From NCBI RefSeq assembly GCF_900101825.1, contig NZ_FNAG01000019.1, positions 1 through 40,655 on the forward strand: a DNA stretch of 40,655 nt, written 5' to 3'. The notes under the pieces are model-generated. The model saw only the letters and a list, made by a program, of their open reading frames with translations, was not told the origin of the DNA and did not search any database. The DNA is from Aquimonas voraii (GTDB taxonomy: Bacteria; Pseudomonadota; Gammaproteobacteria; Xanthomonadales; Xanthomonadaceae). Below are positions 17,382 through 26,313 of the stretch, in pieces (position 1 is the first letter of the stretch; the number at the start of each line of letters is the position of its first letter). Both the position numbers and the translations under genes were made by a program.

Positions 17382-17927
17382 ATGGCCGTTGACACCGCCG
17401 ACATCGAAATCCGCGTGCAGCGCATCGAACAGCTGTTCGATTCGCTGGATCCCTCGCCCTTTCGCGAGAAATCGCTGAACGTGGATTTCGAGACCTACCT
17501 GCGCGACTGCGCCGGCGAGCACTCGCCGGGCACGCGCCTGCGCCTGCACATCCACGCGCCCGCCGAGCTACGCGCGCGCGGCGCCGACATCGAGTCGGCC
17601 ATCCACGTCCATTTCCGCTTCCTGCTGCAGCAGGCCGAGCGCCGCCACCGGGCCAGCCAGCGGCGCTACCGTAGCGTGGTGCTTGCCGGTTTCGCCGTGC
17701 TCGCGGCGAGCCTGGTGCTGCGCCGGCTGATCGAGGGCTGGCACAGCGCCGTCAGCGAAGTGGTGATCGAGGGCCTGCTGGTGCTGGGCTGGGTTGCACT
17801 GTGGCGGCCGATCGAGGTGCTGCTGTTCGAGCGCAATGAAGCTCGGCAGCATCGGCAGATGCTGGCCGCGCTGGCTGCGATCGAGATCGACTGGCGACCG
17901 GCCGACAGCGCGATCGAGCCCGTCTGA
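17382..17927 (+). CDS. Hypothetical membrane protein, 181 residues
   Basis: I do not recognise a named family. The first ~105 residues are soluble and charged (a VQRIEQLFDSLDPSPFREKSLN segment and an IHVHFRFLLQQAERRHRASQRR helix). They are followed by two hydrophobic segments at about 107-122 and 133-152, and a short acidic tail. This suggests a cytoplasmic domain tethered by a two-helix hairpin. ATG 17382 is chosen over upstream codons because CCCGGAGGCC sits just before it. It diverges from the symporter with a palindrome between them, and is followed after ~65 bases by the nadA promoter. The opening phrase resembles conserved hypothetical proteins of this group. Confidence 0.8.
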   Translation: MAVDTADIEIRVQRIEQLFDSLDPSPFREKSLNVDFETYLRDCAGEHSPGTRLRLHIHAPAELRARGADIESAIHVHFRFLLQQAERRHRASQRRYRSVVLAGFAVLAASLVLRRLIEGWHSAVSEVVIEGLLVLGWVALWRPIEVLLFERNEARQHRQMLAALAAIEIDWRPADSAIEPV

Positions 17928-17993
17928 GCTGGCGCGGGCGGGGGCGGACCCTGATGTGCTGGCGGAATCCGGGCGGCCAGGGCCGATCCGCGC

Positions 17994-18022
17994 TTGACGC
18001 CCCTTATGCTCAAACCTAGCAT
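17994..18022 (+). promoter_or_regulatory. nadA: nadAB promoter
   Basis: TTGACG (17994-17999), a 17-base spacer, then TAGCAT (18017-18022) form a plausible sigma70 promoter with a start near 18029. The spacer and -10 are covered by the first of two tandem operators, and the second lies just past the transcription start. This is the usual architecture of a repressed promoter. Confidence 0.65.
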
Positions 18023-18025
18023 TAG
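18003..18025 (+). promoter_or_regulatory. Operator 1 of nadAB (23-bp inverted repeat)
   Basis: CTTATGCTC, a 5-base spacer, then TAGCATTAG. The right arm matches the ideal reverse complement at 7 of 9 positions. It has the same layout as operator 2, 29 bp away centre to centre, and overlaps the -10. It is probably the site of an NAD-biosynthesis repressor such as NadQ; the regulator's identity is inference. Confidence 0.65.
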
Positions 18026-18031
18026 GCCCTC

Positions 18032-18054
18032 CTTATGCTCATGTCGAGCATAAG
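18032..18054 (+). promoter_or_regulatory. Operator 2 of nadAB (23-bp perfect inverted repeat)
   Basis: CTTATGCTC, spacer ATGTC, GAGCATAAG: two perfect 9-bp arms. It lies just downstream of the predicted transcription start, in the nadA leader, 63 bases before the ATG. It repeats the motif of operator 1, which makes chance unlikely. Confidence 0.75.
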
Positions 18055-18117
18055 CACTCGGCGTCCGAGCCCGCCTTCCGTCAACGGCCGCGCCGCGTTT
18101 CCGCATCCGGAGTGCCC

Positions 18118-19146
18118 ATGAGCCCTGCCAGCCTGTCGAGCCTGCCCACCGCCGATGACGCCATGGCGCGTCGCCACGCCGCCCTGCGCGAGCGCACCCG
18201 CCAGGTGATCTCCGACGCCGAGTGGGCCCTGCACCTGCCCTACATCGACGCAATCCAGCGCCTCAAGCGCGAAAAGCGGGCAGTCATCCTGGCCCACAAC
18301 TACCAGACGCCGGAGATCTTCCATGGCGTTGCCGACATCGTCGGCGACTCGCTGGCGCTGGCCCAGCAGGCCGTGAACGTCGATGCCGACATCATCGTGA
18401 TGGCCGGCGTCCACTTCATGGCCGAGACGGCCAAGATCATGAACCCGGCCAAGACCGTGCTGATTCCGGACACCGCGGCCGGCTGTTCGCTCGCCACCGG
18501 CATCACCGCCGAGGACATCCGACTGCTGCGCCAGCGCTATCCCGGCGTACCCGTGGTGACCTACGTCAACACGACAGCTGAAGTGAAGGCCGAGAGCGAT
18601 GTCTGCTGCACCTCGGCGAACGCGGTGCACGTGGTCGAGTCGCTGGGCGTGGACCGCGTGCTGTTCCTGCCTGACCAGTACCTCGGCCAGTACGTCGCCT
18701 CGAAGACCCAGGTGGAGGTCATCCTCTGGCAGGGCAGCTGCGAGGTGCACGAGCGTTTCACCGGCGCCGAACTGCGCGGCTACCGCGCAGCGCAGGGAGA
18801 CGTGCACATCCTCGCCCACCCCGAATGCCCGCAGGACGTGCTCGCCGAAGCCGACTTCGTCGGCAGCACGGCGGCGATGATCCACCACCTCGACGCCAAG
18901 CGGCCGAAGCGGGTGGTGATGGTCACCGAGTGCTCGATGAGCGACAACGTCGCCGTCAACTTTCCGGACATCGAGTTCACCCGGCCCTGCAACCTGTGTC
19001 CGCACATGAAGCGGATCACCCTGCCGAAGATCCTCGACGCCCTGCGCTTGGGTCAGCATGAAGTGCAGGTCGATGCCGAGACCGCGCGCCGCGCCCGCCA
19101 GGCCGTGCAGCGCATGCTCGACATCGGTCGGCGCGAGGCGGCGTAA
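18118..19146 (+). CDS. nadA: Quinolinate synthase NadA
   Basis: A 342-residue [4Fe-4S] enzyme that condenses iminoaspartate with dihydroxyacetone phosphate to quinolinate in de novo NAD synthesis. Three cluster cysteines are placed as in the family: Cys123 (AAGCSL), Cys208 (WQGSCEVH) and Cys294 (PCNLCPHMK, with Cys291 nearby). AHNYQTPEIF, VHFMAETAKIMNP and YVNTTAEVKAESD are also characteristic. ATG 18118 has GGAG at 18109-18112; a GTG at 18112 is the alternative. nadB follows after 4 bases, so the two are one operon under tandem operators. nadC is not in the window. Confidence 0.97.
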   Translation: MSPASLSSLPTADDAMARRHAALRERTRQVISDAEWALHLPYIDAIQRLKREKRAVILAHNYQTPEIFHGVADIVGDSLALAQQAVNVDADIIVMAGVHFMAETAKIMNPAKTVLIPDTAAGCSLATGITAEDIRLLRQRYPGVPVVTYVNTTAEVKAESDVCCTSANAVHVVESLGVDRVLFLPDQYLGQYVASKTQVEVILWQGSCEVHERFTGAELRGYRAAQGDVHILAHPECPQDVLAEADFVGSTAAMIHHLDAKRPKRVVMVTECSMSDNVAVNFPDIEFTRPCNLCPHMKRITLPKILDALRLGQHEVQVDAETARRARQAVQRMLDIGRREAA

Positions 19147-19150
19147 GCGC

Positions 19151-20644
19151 GTGCGCGCCGAGGTCCTGATCGTCGGCTCCGGCATCGCCGCGCAGAGCGC
19201 AGCGCTCGCGGCGGCACCGCGGCGCGTCCTGATCCTGACGCCCGGGCGACTGGGCCTCGATGGCGCCAGCCACTGGGCGCAGGGCGGAATCGCCGCGGCG
19301 ATCGGCGCGGGCGACAGCGCCGAGGCGCACGCGCAGGACACGCTCGCGGCCGGCGTCTTCCACAACGACACCGAGCGCGTGCATGCGCTTACCGCCGCGG
19401 CGCCCGAACTCATCGACTGGCTGGCCGCCATCGGCGCACGCTTCGACCGCGACGCCGCGGGTGCCTTGAGCCTCGGCCGCGAAGCCGCGCACTCGGCCAG
19501 GCGCATCGTGCACGCTCAGGGCGACGCCACCGGCGCGGAGGTGATGCGAGCGTTGGCAGCAGCAGTGCGGCGCGCCTCGCATATCGAGGTGCTGCAAGGC
19601 TTCGAGGCGCGCGCCCTGCTGCAATCGGAGTCGACCGTGGCTGGCGCGCTGGCCGAGGACCGCAGCGGCCGCCGCTATGCGCTCACCGCCGGCGCGGTGG
19701 TGCTGGCCACCGGCGGCATCGGCCAGCTCTACCGCTACACCACCAATCCGGCGCATGCGGACGGCAGCGGCCTGGCGATGGCGCTGGAGGTCGGTGCCGA
19801 ACTGCGCGACCTGGAGTTCGTGCAGTTCCATCCCACGGCGCTGGCGGTGCGCGGGCTAGACCCTGCGCCGCTGCCCCTGTTGACCGAAGCCCTGCGTGGC
19901 GCGGGTGCGGTGCTGCTCGATCACGCCGGCCGCCGCTTCCTTGCGGACACGCCCGGCGCCGAACTCGCCCCGCGCGACGTGGTGGCGCGCGCGGTGTACC
20001 GGCAGCTGCGGCAGGGGCCGGTATGGCTGGATGCACGCGAGGCCGTTGGCGCGGCCTTCCCCGATCGCTTCCCTGCGGTGTTCGCGTTGGCACTGCAGCA
20101 CGGTCTGGATCCGCGCACCGAAGCCCTGCCGGTGGCGCCGGCCGAGCACTACCACATGGGCGGTATCGCCGTGGATGTCGCCGGCCAAAGCAACATCAAG
20201 GGCCTGTTCGCGATCGGCGAATGCGCCTGCACCGGCGTGCATGGGGCCAATCGACTCGCCAGCAACTCCCTGCTCGAAGGCCTCGCCTTTGGCCGTCGCA
20301 CCGGCCGAAGTCTTGCCGCCTGCGAGCTGCCTGCGATCCGTCCCTGGCGCGCGCCTGCGCTGGCCGCCGAGCCCGCCGATGCGGACGCCTTGAGCCTGCG
20401 ACTGCGCCATCTTCTTTGGGATCACGCTGGCATCGAGCGCGATGCCCAGGGTCTTGCCACCGCCGCCGAGTGGCTGCGCGAGAACCTGCGTGCTTCGCCC
20501 GCGGGCAGCCGCATACATGCACGCTTTCGGGTTGCGCAGGCGCTGGTGCAAGCCGCACAGGCGCGCCCGCTCAGCCTTGGTGCGCACTGCCGGGTGGACG
20601 GCACTGCTCTCATCGAGGCGGGGGCGCGACGCCAGCGCGCCTGA
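19151..20644 (+). CDS. nadB: L-aspartate oxidase NadB
   Basis: A 497-residue FAD enzyme that oxidises L-aspartate to iminoaspartate, the unstable substrate passed to NadA. The N-terminus has the dinucleotide fold VLIVGSGIAAQSAALAA. It is followed by SHWAQGGIAAA, the FAD-binding HYHMGG region, the GLFAIGECACTGVHGANRLASNSLLEGLAFGRR signature, and the helical C-terminal domain. GTG 19151, four bases after the nadA stop, gives the standard N-terminus; longer readings would overlap nadA. Slightly shorter than E. coli NadB (540). Confidence 0.96.
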   Translation: MRAEVLIVGSGIAAQSAALAAAPRRVLILTPGRLGLDGASHWAQGGIAAAIGAGDSAEAHAQDTLAAGVFHNDTERVHALTAAAPELIDWLAAIGARFDRDAAGALSLGREAAHSARRIVHAQGDATGAEVMRALAAAVRRASHIEVLQGFEARALLQSESTVAGALAEDRSGRRYALTAGAVVLATGGIGQLYRYTTNPAHADGSGLAMALEVGAELRDLEFVQFHPTALAVRGLDPAPLPLLTEALRGAGAVLLDHAGRRFLADTPGAELAPRDVVARAVYRQLRQGPVWLDAREAVGAAFPDRFPAVFALALQHGLDPRTEALPVAPAEHYHMGGIAVDVAGQSNIKGLFAIGECACTGVHGANRLASNSLLEGLAFGRRTGRSLAACELPAIRPWRAPALAAEPADADALSLRLRHLLWDHAGIERDAQGLATAAEWLRENLRASPAGSRIHARFRVAQALVQAAQARPLSLGAHCRVDGTALIEAGARRQRA

Positions 20645-20715
20645 GTCACGGCAGCGGATCGCCTCGCTGGCGCCCCGCCTATACTCGCCGCCGGCATCAG
20701 CGCGTGGACCAGGGC

Positions 20716-22353
20716 ATGAGCGAGCAGGGCGCGGAGGCGGCGAGGGCAGGCGACACGGCGACCGAACTTGGGCTGCGCCGCGAGCTGTACTTCTTCGCCC
20801 TCTACCGCGCACTGGAGGGCGCCTTGCTGGTGTTCGTCGTGTTCAGCCCGTTCGCGGCCGACCTGGTGCAGCTGGTGTCGCCGGGCCTGGCGCGCGGGGC
20901 GGCGGCGGTCTACATCGTGTTGGCCCTGCTGCTGGTGGTTGCCGCCAGCCAGCTGCGCCTGCGCCTGCAGGCGCAGGCCGCGATCGGCCTCGCGCTGGAC
21001 ATCGGCATCGCCCTGCTGTTCTTCCACGTGACCGAGGGAATCGATACCGCGATCAGCCTGATGATGCTGGTCAATGTCGGCGCCGGCGCGCTCCTGCTGC
21101 CGCTCCGGGTCAGCCTCGCACTGGCTGCGGCGATGGCCTTCGGCGGCGTCGCCGAGTATTTCCTCACCGGCCTCGGCGACCGCGGCGGCTCGCGCGACCT
21201 GGTCGAGTCGGTGATGTTGGCGATCAGCTACTTCGCGGCAGCGGTGCTGTGCAACCTGCTGGGCCGGCAGATGCGCGAGGCCAACCGGCTGGCCGCCCAG
21301 CGCGGGGAAGACCTCGCCAACCTGTCGCAGCTCAATGAGCTGATCATCCGTCGCATGCGCACCGGCGTGCTGGTGGTCGATGCCGGCAACCAGATCCAGC
21401 TGAGCAACGAGGCAGCCTGGAACCTGCTCGGCCAGCCCTCGCCGGCCGAGCAGTACCTCGGCACGGTGGCGCCCGCGCTGGCGCGGCGCCTGGCCGACTG
21501 GCAGCGCGGTCGCGAGGGCGCCAGCCAGCCGCTGCAGCTGGCCGGCGAAGGCATCGAGGTCATCCCGCGTTTCGCCAAGCTCTCCGCCAGCGACGGCCTG
21601 GTGCTGATCTTCCTCGACGATGCCAGCCTGGTCTCGCGCCGCGCCGAGGAGCTGACCCTGTCCACGCTCGGGCGCTTGTCGGCCAGCATCGCGCATGAGG
21701 TGCGCAATCCACTGGCGGCGATCAGCTACTCGGCCCAGCTGCTGGAGGAGTCGCCCGACCTGCCCGAAACCGACAAGCGCCTGGTCGAGATCATCCTCTC
21801 GCACTGCCACCGCATGAACGGGATCATCGAGAACGTGCTCAACCTTTCGCGGCGCGAGCGCTCGCGACCGGAGCAGGTCGACCTCTCGCAGTGGGTCCGC
21901 CAGTTCGTCGACGACTACCAGGCCAGCCATCACCTCGACCAGGACCAGCTGATCGCCGCACCGCCGCCGCGTCGCCTGTATGCCGTGGTCGATCCGGCCC
22001 AGCTGCATCAGGCCGTCACCGTGCTGGTCAGCAATGCGCTGAGCTATGGCCGCCTGCCGGGCGAGCCGGCGCGCGTCACGGTGAGCGCGCGGCAGGCGCT
22101 GGATTACGGGCCGCCGGTGGTGGAGGTCATGGATCGCGGACCCGGCATTCCGGCCAAGGTCGCGGCGAGCATCTTCGAGCCCTTCTTCACCACCCACGAA
22201 CACGGCACCGGGCTGGGGCTCTACATCGCCCGCCAGCTCTGCGAAGCCAACCAGGCCAGCCTGGACTACGTGCCCGTGCCCGCCGGCGGCGCCTGCTTCC
22301 GGATCACCCTGGCCAAGTCGCGCAACTTCGGGCAGCCCGTCGGCGAGACGTAA
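20716..22353 (+). CDS. pilS: Sensor histidine kinase PilS
   Basis: A 545-residue membrane histidine kinase that partners PilR to control type IV pilin transcription. About six membrane segments fill residues 20-185, as in PilS. A PAS-like domain follows (about 205-310, NELIIRRMRTGVLVVDAGNQIQLSNEAAWNLLG), then the dimerisation box with His327 (SIAHEVRNPLAAISYSAQLL) and the ATPase domain (VSNALSYG for the N box, DRGPGIP, EPFFTT, GTGLGLYIARQL). ATG 20716 is preferred; GTG 20704 is possible. A -10-like TATACT lies at 20680-20685 but I see no good -35. Pairing with the adjacent pilR supports the name; the pilin gene is not in the window. Confidence 0.92.
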   Translation: MSEQGAEAARAGDTATELGLRRELYFFALYRALEGALLVFVVFSPFAADLVQLVSPGLARGAAAVYIVLALLLVVAASQLRLRLQAQAAIGLALDIGIALLFFHVTEGIDTAISLMMLVNVGAGALLLPLRVSLALAAAMAFGGVAEYFLTGLGDRGGSRDLVESVMLAISYFAAAVLCNLLGRQMREANRLAAQRGEDLANLSQLNELIIRRMRTGVLVVDAGNQIQLSNEAAWNLLGQPSPAEQYLGTVAPALARRLADWQRGREGASQPLQLAGEGIEVIPRFAKLSASDGLVLIFLDDASLVSRRAEELTLSTLGRLSASIAHEVRNPLAAISYSAQLLEESPDLPETDKRLVEIILSHCHRMNGIIENVLNLSRRERSRPEQVDLSQWVRQFVDDYQASHHLDQDQLIAAPPPRRLYAVVDPAQLHQAVTVLVSNALSYGRLPGEPARVTVSARQALDYGPPVVEVMDRGPGIPAKVAASIFEPFFTTHEHGTGLGLYIARQLCEANQASLDYVPVPAGGACFRITLAKSRNFGQPVGET

Positions 22354-22376
22354 ACCGGACGGTGTCGTATCCTCAC

Positions 22377-22420
22377 GCGGGCTTGATGCCCGCTGCCCGC
22401 GGCGGCTCCGCCGCCGGGCC
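22377..22420 (+). other. Two tandem hairpins between pilS and pilR
   Basis: GCGGGC/GCCCGC with a TTGAT loop (22377-22393) is followed by GGCGGC/GCCGCC with a TCC loop and a flanking CCC/GGG pair (22396-22420). There is no T run. They lie in the 87-base spacer before pilR and could set the kinase-to-regulator ratio by processing or attenuation; that role is inference. Confidence 0.4.
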
Positions 22421-22440
22421 CCGAATCCTGACAGGTGACC

Positions 22441-23865
22441 ATGTCGACCACGCGCTGTGCACTGATCGTCGACGACGAGCGTGATATCCGCGAACTGCTG
22501 GTGCTGACCCTGGGCCGCATGGGCCTGCGGGTCGAGACTGCAGCTGACCTTGCCTCGGCTCGCGAGCAGCTCTCGCGCCAGCGCTATGACCTGTGCTTCA
22601 CCGACATGCGCCTGCCGGATGGCAGCGGCCAGAGCCTGATCGAGCTGATCTCGCAGAAGTATCCGGAAACGCCGGTGGCGATGATCACCGCCTACGGCAA
22701 CGTCGATGCGGCGGTGAATGCGCTGAAGGCCGGCGCCTTCGATTTCGTCTCCAAGCCGGTCGACCTGCATGTGCTGCGGCGGCTGGTGCAGAGCGCGCTG
22801 CAGCTCGGCGAGCAGCGCCGCGCCCAGCTGCAGCTGTCCGCCAACAAGCTGCAGGGCGATTCGCCGGCGATGCAGCAGCTGCGCGCCACCATTTCCAAGG
22901 TCGCGCGCAGCCAGGCGCCGGTCTACATCAGCGGCGAGTCTGGCGTCGGCAAGGAGCTGGTGGCCCGCCTGATCCATGAACAGGGCCCGCGCGCCGAAGG
23001 CCCGTTCGTGCCGGTCAACTGCGGCGCCATTCCCTCCGAGCTGATGGAGAGCGAGTTCTTCGGCCACAAGAAGGGCAGCTTCACCGGTGCCCACGGCGAC
23101 AAGGAAGGCCTGTTCCAGGCGGCGCATGGCGGCACCCTGTTCCTCGACGAGGTCGCCGAGCTGCCGATCCACATGCAGGTCAAGCTGCTGCGCGTGATCC
23201 AGGAGAAGTCGGTGCGGCCGGTGGGCGCAAACACCGAGCAGCTGGTGGACGTGCGCATCCTCTCGGCGACCCACAAGAACCTCGCCCAGCTGGTCGCCGA
23301 GGCCAAGTTCCGCCACGACCTCTACTACCGCATCAATGTCATCGAGCTGCGCGTGCCGCCGCTGCGCGAGCGCACCGGCGACATCCTGCCGCTGGCCGAT
23401 GCGATCCTGCGCCGGCTTGCACAGGAAAACGGCGACCCGCCCTACCGCCTGAACGACGATGCCGTGGCTGCACTGAAGGCCTATCCCTTCCCCGGCAACG
23501 TGCGCGAACTGGAGAACATCTTGGAGCGCGCGGTGGCGCTCTGTGACAGCGGCAGCATCGGCGCCGACGACCTGCACCTGCCGCGCGCGGCCGCCATGTT
23601 CGTGCCCGAGGCGCAGGCCGGCGCCGTGCCGCCAATCGCGCCGACGCCTGCCGCCGCCCCTGCCGCGGGACCGACCGTGGTCGAGGCGGCCCCGGCTGCG
23701 CGCTCGCCGACCGAGCCCCTGACCGACTTCATCGAGCAGGTCGAGCGCGAGGCGATCATGAAGGCGCTCGAGGAGTGCCGCTACAACAAGACCAAGGCGG
23801 CGGCCAAGCTCGGCATCACCTTCCGCGCCCTGCGCTACAAGCTGAAGAAACTTGGCATCGACTGA
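22441..23865 (+). CDS. pilR: Sigma54-dependent response regulator PilR
   Basis: A 474-residue NtrC-type activator. The receiver domain (1-120) has the acidic pair D11/D12 and phosphoacceptor Asp55 (FTDMRLPDG). The AAA+ domain follows, with Walker A GESGVGKE, the sigma54-contacting loop GSFTGA (residues 212-217; the Ser variant is also found in Pseudomonas PilR), and Walker [13 protein letters not shown]. After an Ala/Pro-rich linker of ~45 residues comes a Fis-type HTH ([26 protein letters not shown]). Phosphorylated PilR drives RpoN-dependent pilin transcription. ATG 22441 is chosen with AGGTGA just before it; GTG 22435 is an alternative. The 3' end overlaps srkA by 14 bases. Confidence 0.95.
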   Translation: MSTTRCALIVDDERDIRELLVLTLGRMGLRVETAADLASAREQLSRQRYDLCFTDMRLPDGSGQSLIELISQKYPETPVAMITAYGNVDAAVNALKAGAFDFVSKPVDLHVLRRLVQSALQLGEQRRAQLQLSANKLQGDSPAMQQLRATISKVARSQAPVYISGESGVGKELVARLIHEQGPRAEGPFVPVNCGAIPSELMESEFFGHKKGSFTGAHGDKEGLFQAAHGGTLFLDEVAELPIHMQVKLLRVIQEKSVRPVGANTEQLVDVRILSATHKNLAQLVAEAKFRHDLYYRINVIELRVPPLRERTGDILPLADAILRRLAQENGDPPYRLNDDAVAALKAYPFPGNVRELENILERAVALCDSGSIGADDLHLPRAAAMFVPEAQAGAVPPIAPTPAAAPAAGPTVVEAAPAARSPTEPLTDFIEQVEREAIMKALEECRYNKTKAAAKLGITFRALRYKLKKLGID

Positions 23866-24850
23866 GCCGTCGGCTTCGGCCAAGCCCTACGCCGGGCTGG
23901 ATCCGGCCAGCGTGATCGCCGCGGTCGAAGCTCAGGGCCATGCTTGCAGCGGGCATGTGTTCGCACTCAACAGCTTCGAGAACCGCGTGTTCCGCGTCGG
24001 CCTCGACGAGGGCGCGCCGCTGGTGGCGAAGTTCTACCGGCCCGGCCGCTGGAGCGATGCCGCGATCATCGAGGAGCTTGAGTTCACGCGCGAGCTCGAA
24101 GCCGCCGAGATCCCGGTGGTGGCGCCGATCGCGCGTGAGGGGCAGTGCCTGTTCCGTCACCAGGGCTTCCGCTTCGCTCTGTTCCCGCTGCGCGGTGGGC
24201 TCGCCCCCGAGCTGGATGCGCCAGCGACGCTGGAGCAGCTCGGCCGCGCGCTGGGCCGCCTGCATCAGGTCGGCGCGCGCACTGCGTTCCGACACCGCCC
24301 GCGCATTGATCTGCTGAGCCACGGCGAGGCGCCGCTGGAGTTCCTGCTCACCCAGGGCTGGCTGCCCGCCGAACTGGAGGCCAGCTTCGAGCAGACCGCG
24401 GAATCCCTGCTCGATGCCATCGAGGACGCCTTCGACGAAGCCGCCCCGCTCGCCGAGCTGCGCCTGCACGGCGACTGCCACCCCGGCAACCTGCTCTGGC
24501 GCGAGGGCCAGATCCAGTTCGTCGACTTCGACGACTGCGCCACCGGGCCGGCCATGCAGGACCTGTGGATGCTGCTCTCCGGAAATCGGGAGTCCATGCG
24601 CCGCCAGCTCGGCGATCTGCTGGAGGGCTACAGCCTGTTCCGCGCTTTCGAGCCGCGCGAGTTCGTACTGATCGAAGCCCTGCGCAGCCTGCGCCTGCTG
24701 CACTACCACGCCTGGATCGCGCGGCGCTGGGCTGACCCGGCGTTTCCGGCGGCGTTTCCGTGGTTCGAGGAACGCGCGCACTGGGATCGGCTGCTGAACC
24801 AGTTGCGTGAGCAGCTCGACCTGCTGGAAGGGCCGCCGCTGAGGCTGTAG
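23852..24850 (+). CDS. srkA: Stress response serine/threonine kinase SrkA (YihE)
   Basis: A 332-residue cytoplasmic kinase of the aminoglycoside-phosphotransferase fold; in E. coli SrkA protects against stress-induced death and is linked to the Cpx response. The family phrases are clear: LNSFENRVFRVG, VAKFYRPGRW, HQGFRFALFPLRGG, the catalytic loop LHGDCHPGNLLW (His206-Asp208), the metal-binding FVDFDDCATGPAMQDLWMLL, and the end motif ARRWADPAFPAAFPW. The start is TTG 23852, inside the end of pilR; no ATG or GTG gives a normal N-terminus. Overlap by 14 bases makes translation likely to depend on pilR. Confidence 0.9.
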   Translation: MASTEPSASAKPYAGLDPASVIAAVEAQGHACSGHVFALNSFENRVFRVGLDEGAPLVAKFYRPGRWSDAAIIEELEFTRELEAAEIPVVAPIAREGQCLFRHQGFRFALFPLRGGLAPELDAPATLEQLGRALGRLHQVGARTAFRHRPRIDLLSHGEAPLEFLLTQGWLPAELEASFEQTAESLLDAIEDAFDEAAPLAELRLHGDCHPGNLLWREGQIQFVDFDDCATGPAMQDLWMLLSGNRESMRRQLGDLLEGYSLFRAFEPREFVLIEALRSLRLLHYHAWIARRWADPAFPAAFPWFEERAHWDRLLNQLREQLDLLEGPPLRL

Positions 24851-25055
24851 AGCCGGCAATCGGGAATCGGCCGAGCCGGCGCGTGCGGCGCGCTCCCGCG
24901 CGCTCCCGCGAGCGTCAGCGGATGGCCCAGCGATGTAAGAAGTGCGTGGCCGCAATCCTCCACGGGCGCGGCGCTCCCGGGGCCGTGTCCGCTGCAGGCT
25001 TGAGGCCCGCGTCGCGCCGGTCCACAGTCGGCACACCCGACCACCGGAGCCCCCC

Positions 25056-25961
25056 ATGCGCCACTTGTTCGCCCTGAGCCTGCTGTTCGCCACCGCCGTG
25101 TATGGCGGAGTCCCCAAGCCGCTGAGCAGCGCCGAGGTCCTGGCGCAGGCGCCGGCCGAGGCCTGGCGCGCGGTCGAGCCGGAGAATCTCGTCCTGCTGG
25201 AGCTCGACTCCGGCACGGTCTACATCGAGCTCGCCCCGGCCTTCGCGCCGAAGCACGCCGGCCAGCTGCGCGGGCTGATCGCACAGGGCTATTTCGACGG
25301 CCTTGCGGTGCTGCGCTCGCAGGACAACTACGTCGCCCAGTGGGGCGATCCGCTGGCCGACGACGTCGAGCAGGCGCGCCCGCGCGGGGAGCAGGCCGAG
25401 CGCCTGGCCGCCGAGTTCGACCAGGCCAGCGACAAGGTCGGCGTTTTCACCCCGGTGCCGGATGGCGACGTCTATGCGCCCGAGGCGGGCTTCATCGACG
25501 GCTTCCCGGCCGCGCGCGATCCCGCGACTGGCCGCAGCTGGCTGGCGCACTGCTACGGCACGCTCGGCGCCGGCCGCGACAACGCTCCCGACAGCGGCAG
25601 CGCGGCCCAGCTCTACGTGGTGACCGGGCACGCCCCCCGCCATCTGGACCGCAACGTCACCCTGTTCGGCCGCGTGCTGGAGGGCATCGAGCATCTGTCG
25701 AGCCTGCCGCGCGGGCGCGCGCCCCTCGGCTTCTACGCCGCCGACCAGGCCAAGCCCGCAGTCAAGGCCATGCGTCTGGCCAGCGCGATGGAGGCCGCCG
25801 AACGGCCGCGCTTCGAGGTGATGCGCACCGACTCCGACAGCTTCCGCGCCTTCATCGAATCGCGCCGCTTCCGCTACGAAGCCTGGTTCGCGCACCCGGC
25901 CGGGCGCATCGAGGTCTGCAACGTCGCGATTCCGACGCGGCGCAGCACCGTCGCGGACTGA
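25056..25961 (+). CDS. Exported cyclophilin-type peptidyl-prolyl isomerase
   Basis: A 301-residue cyclophilin, longer than the ~165-residue minimal domain, with a cleavable signal (about 1-17, [17 protein letters not shown]), so it acts in the periplasm. The cyclophilin start [37 protein letters not shown] is clear. The active-site Arg87 and Gln95 ([14 protein letters not shown]) match Arg55 and Gln63 of human CypA, while the usual Phe between them is replaced. An insertion around 100-150 is typical of this exported proteobacterial group. ATG 25056 has CCGGAG 6 bases upstream. The 205-base gap before it holds only CGCGCTCCCG direct repeats and an AATCGGGAATCGG repeat fragment. Confidence 0.9.
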   Translation: MRHLFALSLLFATAVYGGVPKPLSSAEVLAQAPAEAWRAVEPENLVLLELDSGTVYIELAPAFAPKHAGQLRGLIAQGYFDGLAVLRSQDNYVAQWGDPLADDVEQARPRGEQAERLAAEFDQASDKVGVFTPVPDGDVYAPEAGFIDGFPAARDPATGRSWLAHCYGTLGAGRDNAPDSGSAAQLYVVTGHAPRHLDRNVTLFGRVLEGIEHLSSLPRGRAPLGFYAADQAKPAVKAMRLASAMEAAERPRFEVMRTDSDSFRAFIESRRFRYEAWFAHPAGRIEVCNVAIPTRRSTVAD

Positions 25962-26169
25962 CAAGGTCCAAAACCGCATACGACACTTTGGTCATATGCC
26001 CGTAAAAAACGCTGGCGGGCTTGACACAAACCCGTTAGGTTCGATCCATCGCTTCATATGACGCGATGCACCAACCGAGCAGGCCTGTCGGCCTGTCCGG
26101 TTCAGCAAGACCCCCGCACCACCCAAAGCACTCCCGGGCGCGAAGTCGCCCACACCCGAGGTCACGACC

Positions 26170-26313
26170 ATGAAATCGATTAATACCGGCAACCCGTGTA
26201 TTGCCATGTCCTACGTAGGCGGTTGGGGCTTTACCAGCGCCCACTGGTACACCCTTGACGCCAGCAACGACACCCAGCACCAGCCCTTGCGATCTCCCGG
26301 AACGACATCATGA
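26170..26313 (+). CDS. Short ORF (47 residues) coupled to the CysB-like regulator
   Basis: An ATG with GAGG 10 bases upstream opens a 47-codon frame starting MKSINTGNPCIAM and ending RSPGTTS. Its TGA overlaps the regulator's ATG as ATGA, the arrangement used for translational coupling. The peptide has one Cys (residue 10), three Trp/Tyr-rich turns (SYVGGWGF, SAHWYTL) and no signal or membrane helix. Upstream are 208 bases with a TTGACA (26021-26026) but no clear -10. It could be a leader peptide that sets regulator translation, a small functional protein, or a chance frame. I do not recognise the sequence. Confidence 0.5.
   Translation: MKSINTGNPCIAMSYVGGWGFTSAHWYTLDASNDTQHQPLRSPGTTS

Noticed and set aside
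20422-23883. 1153-codon minus-strand ORF opposite pilS and pilR
   Set aside because: Composition is antisense-like (Gln/His/Ala/Arg rich) and it spans two well-supported plus-strand genes.
26036-26048. GGTTCGATCC resembling a tRNA T-loop
   Set aside because: No matching acceptor, D or anticodon arms nearby; taken as chance.
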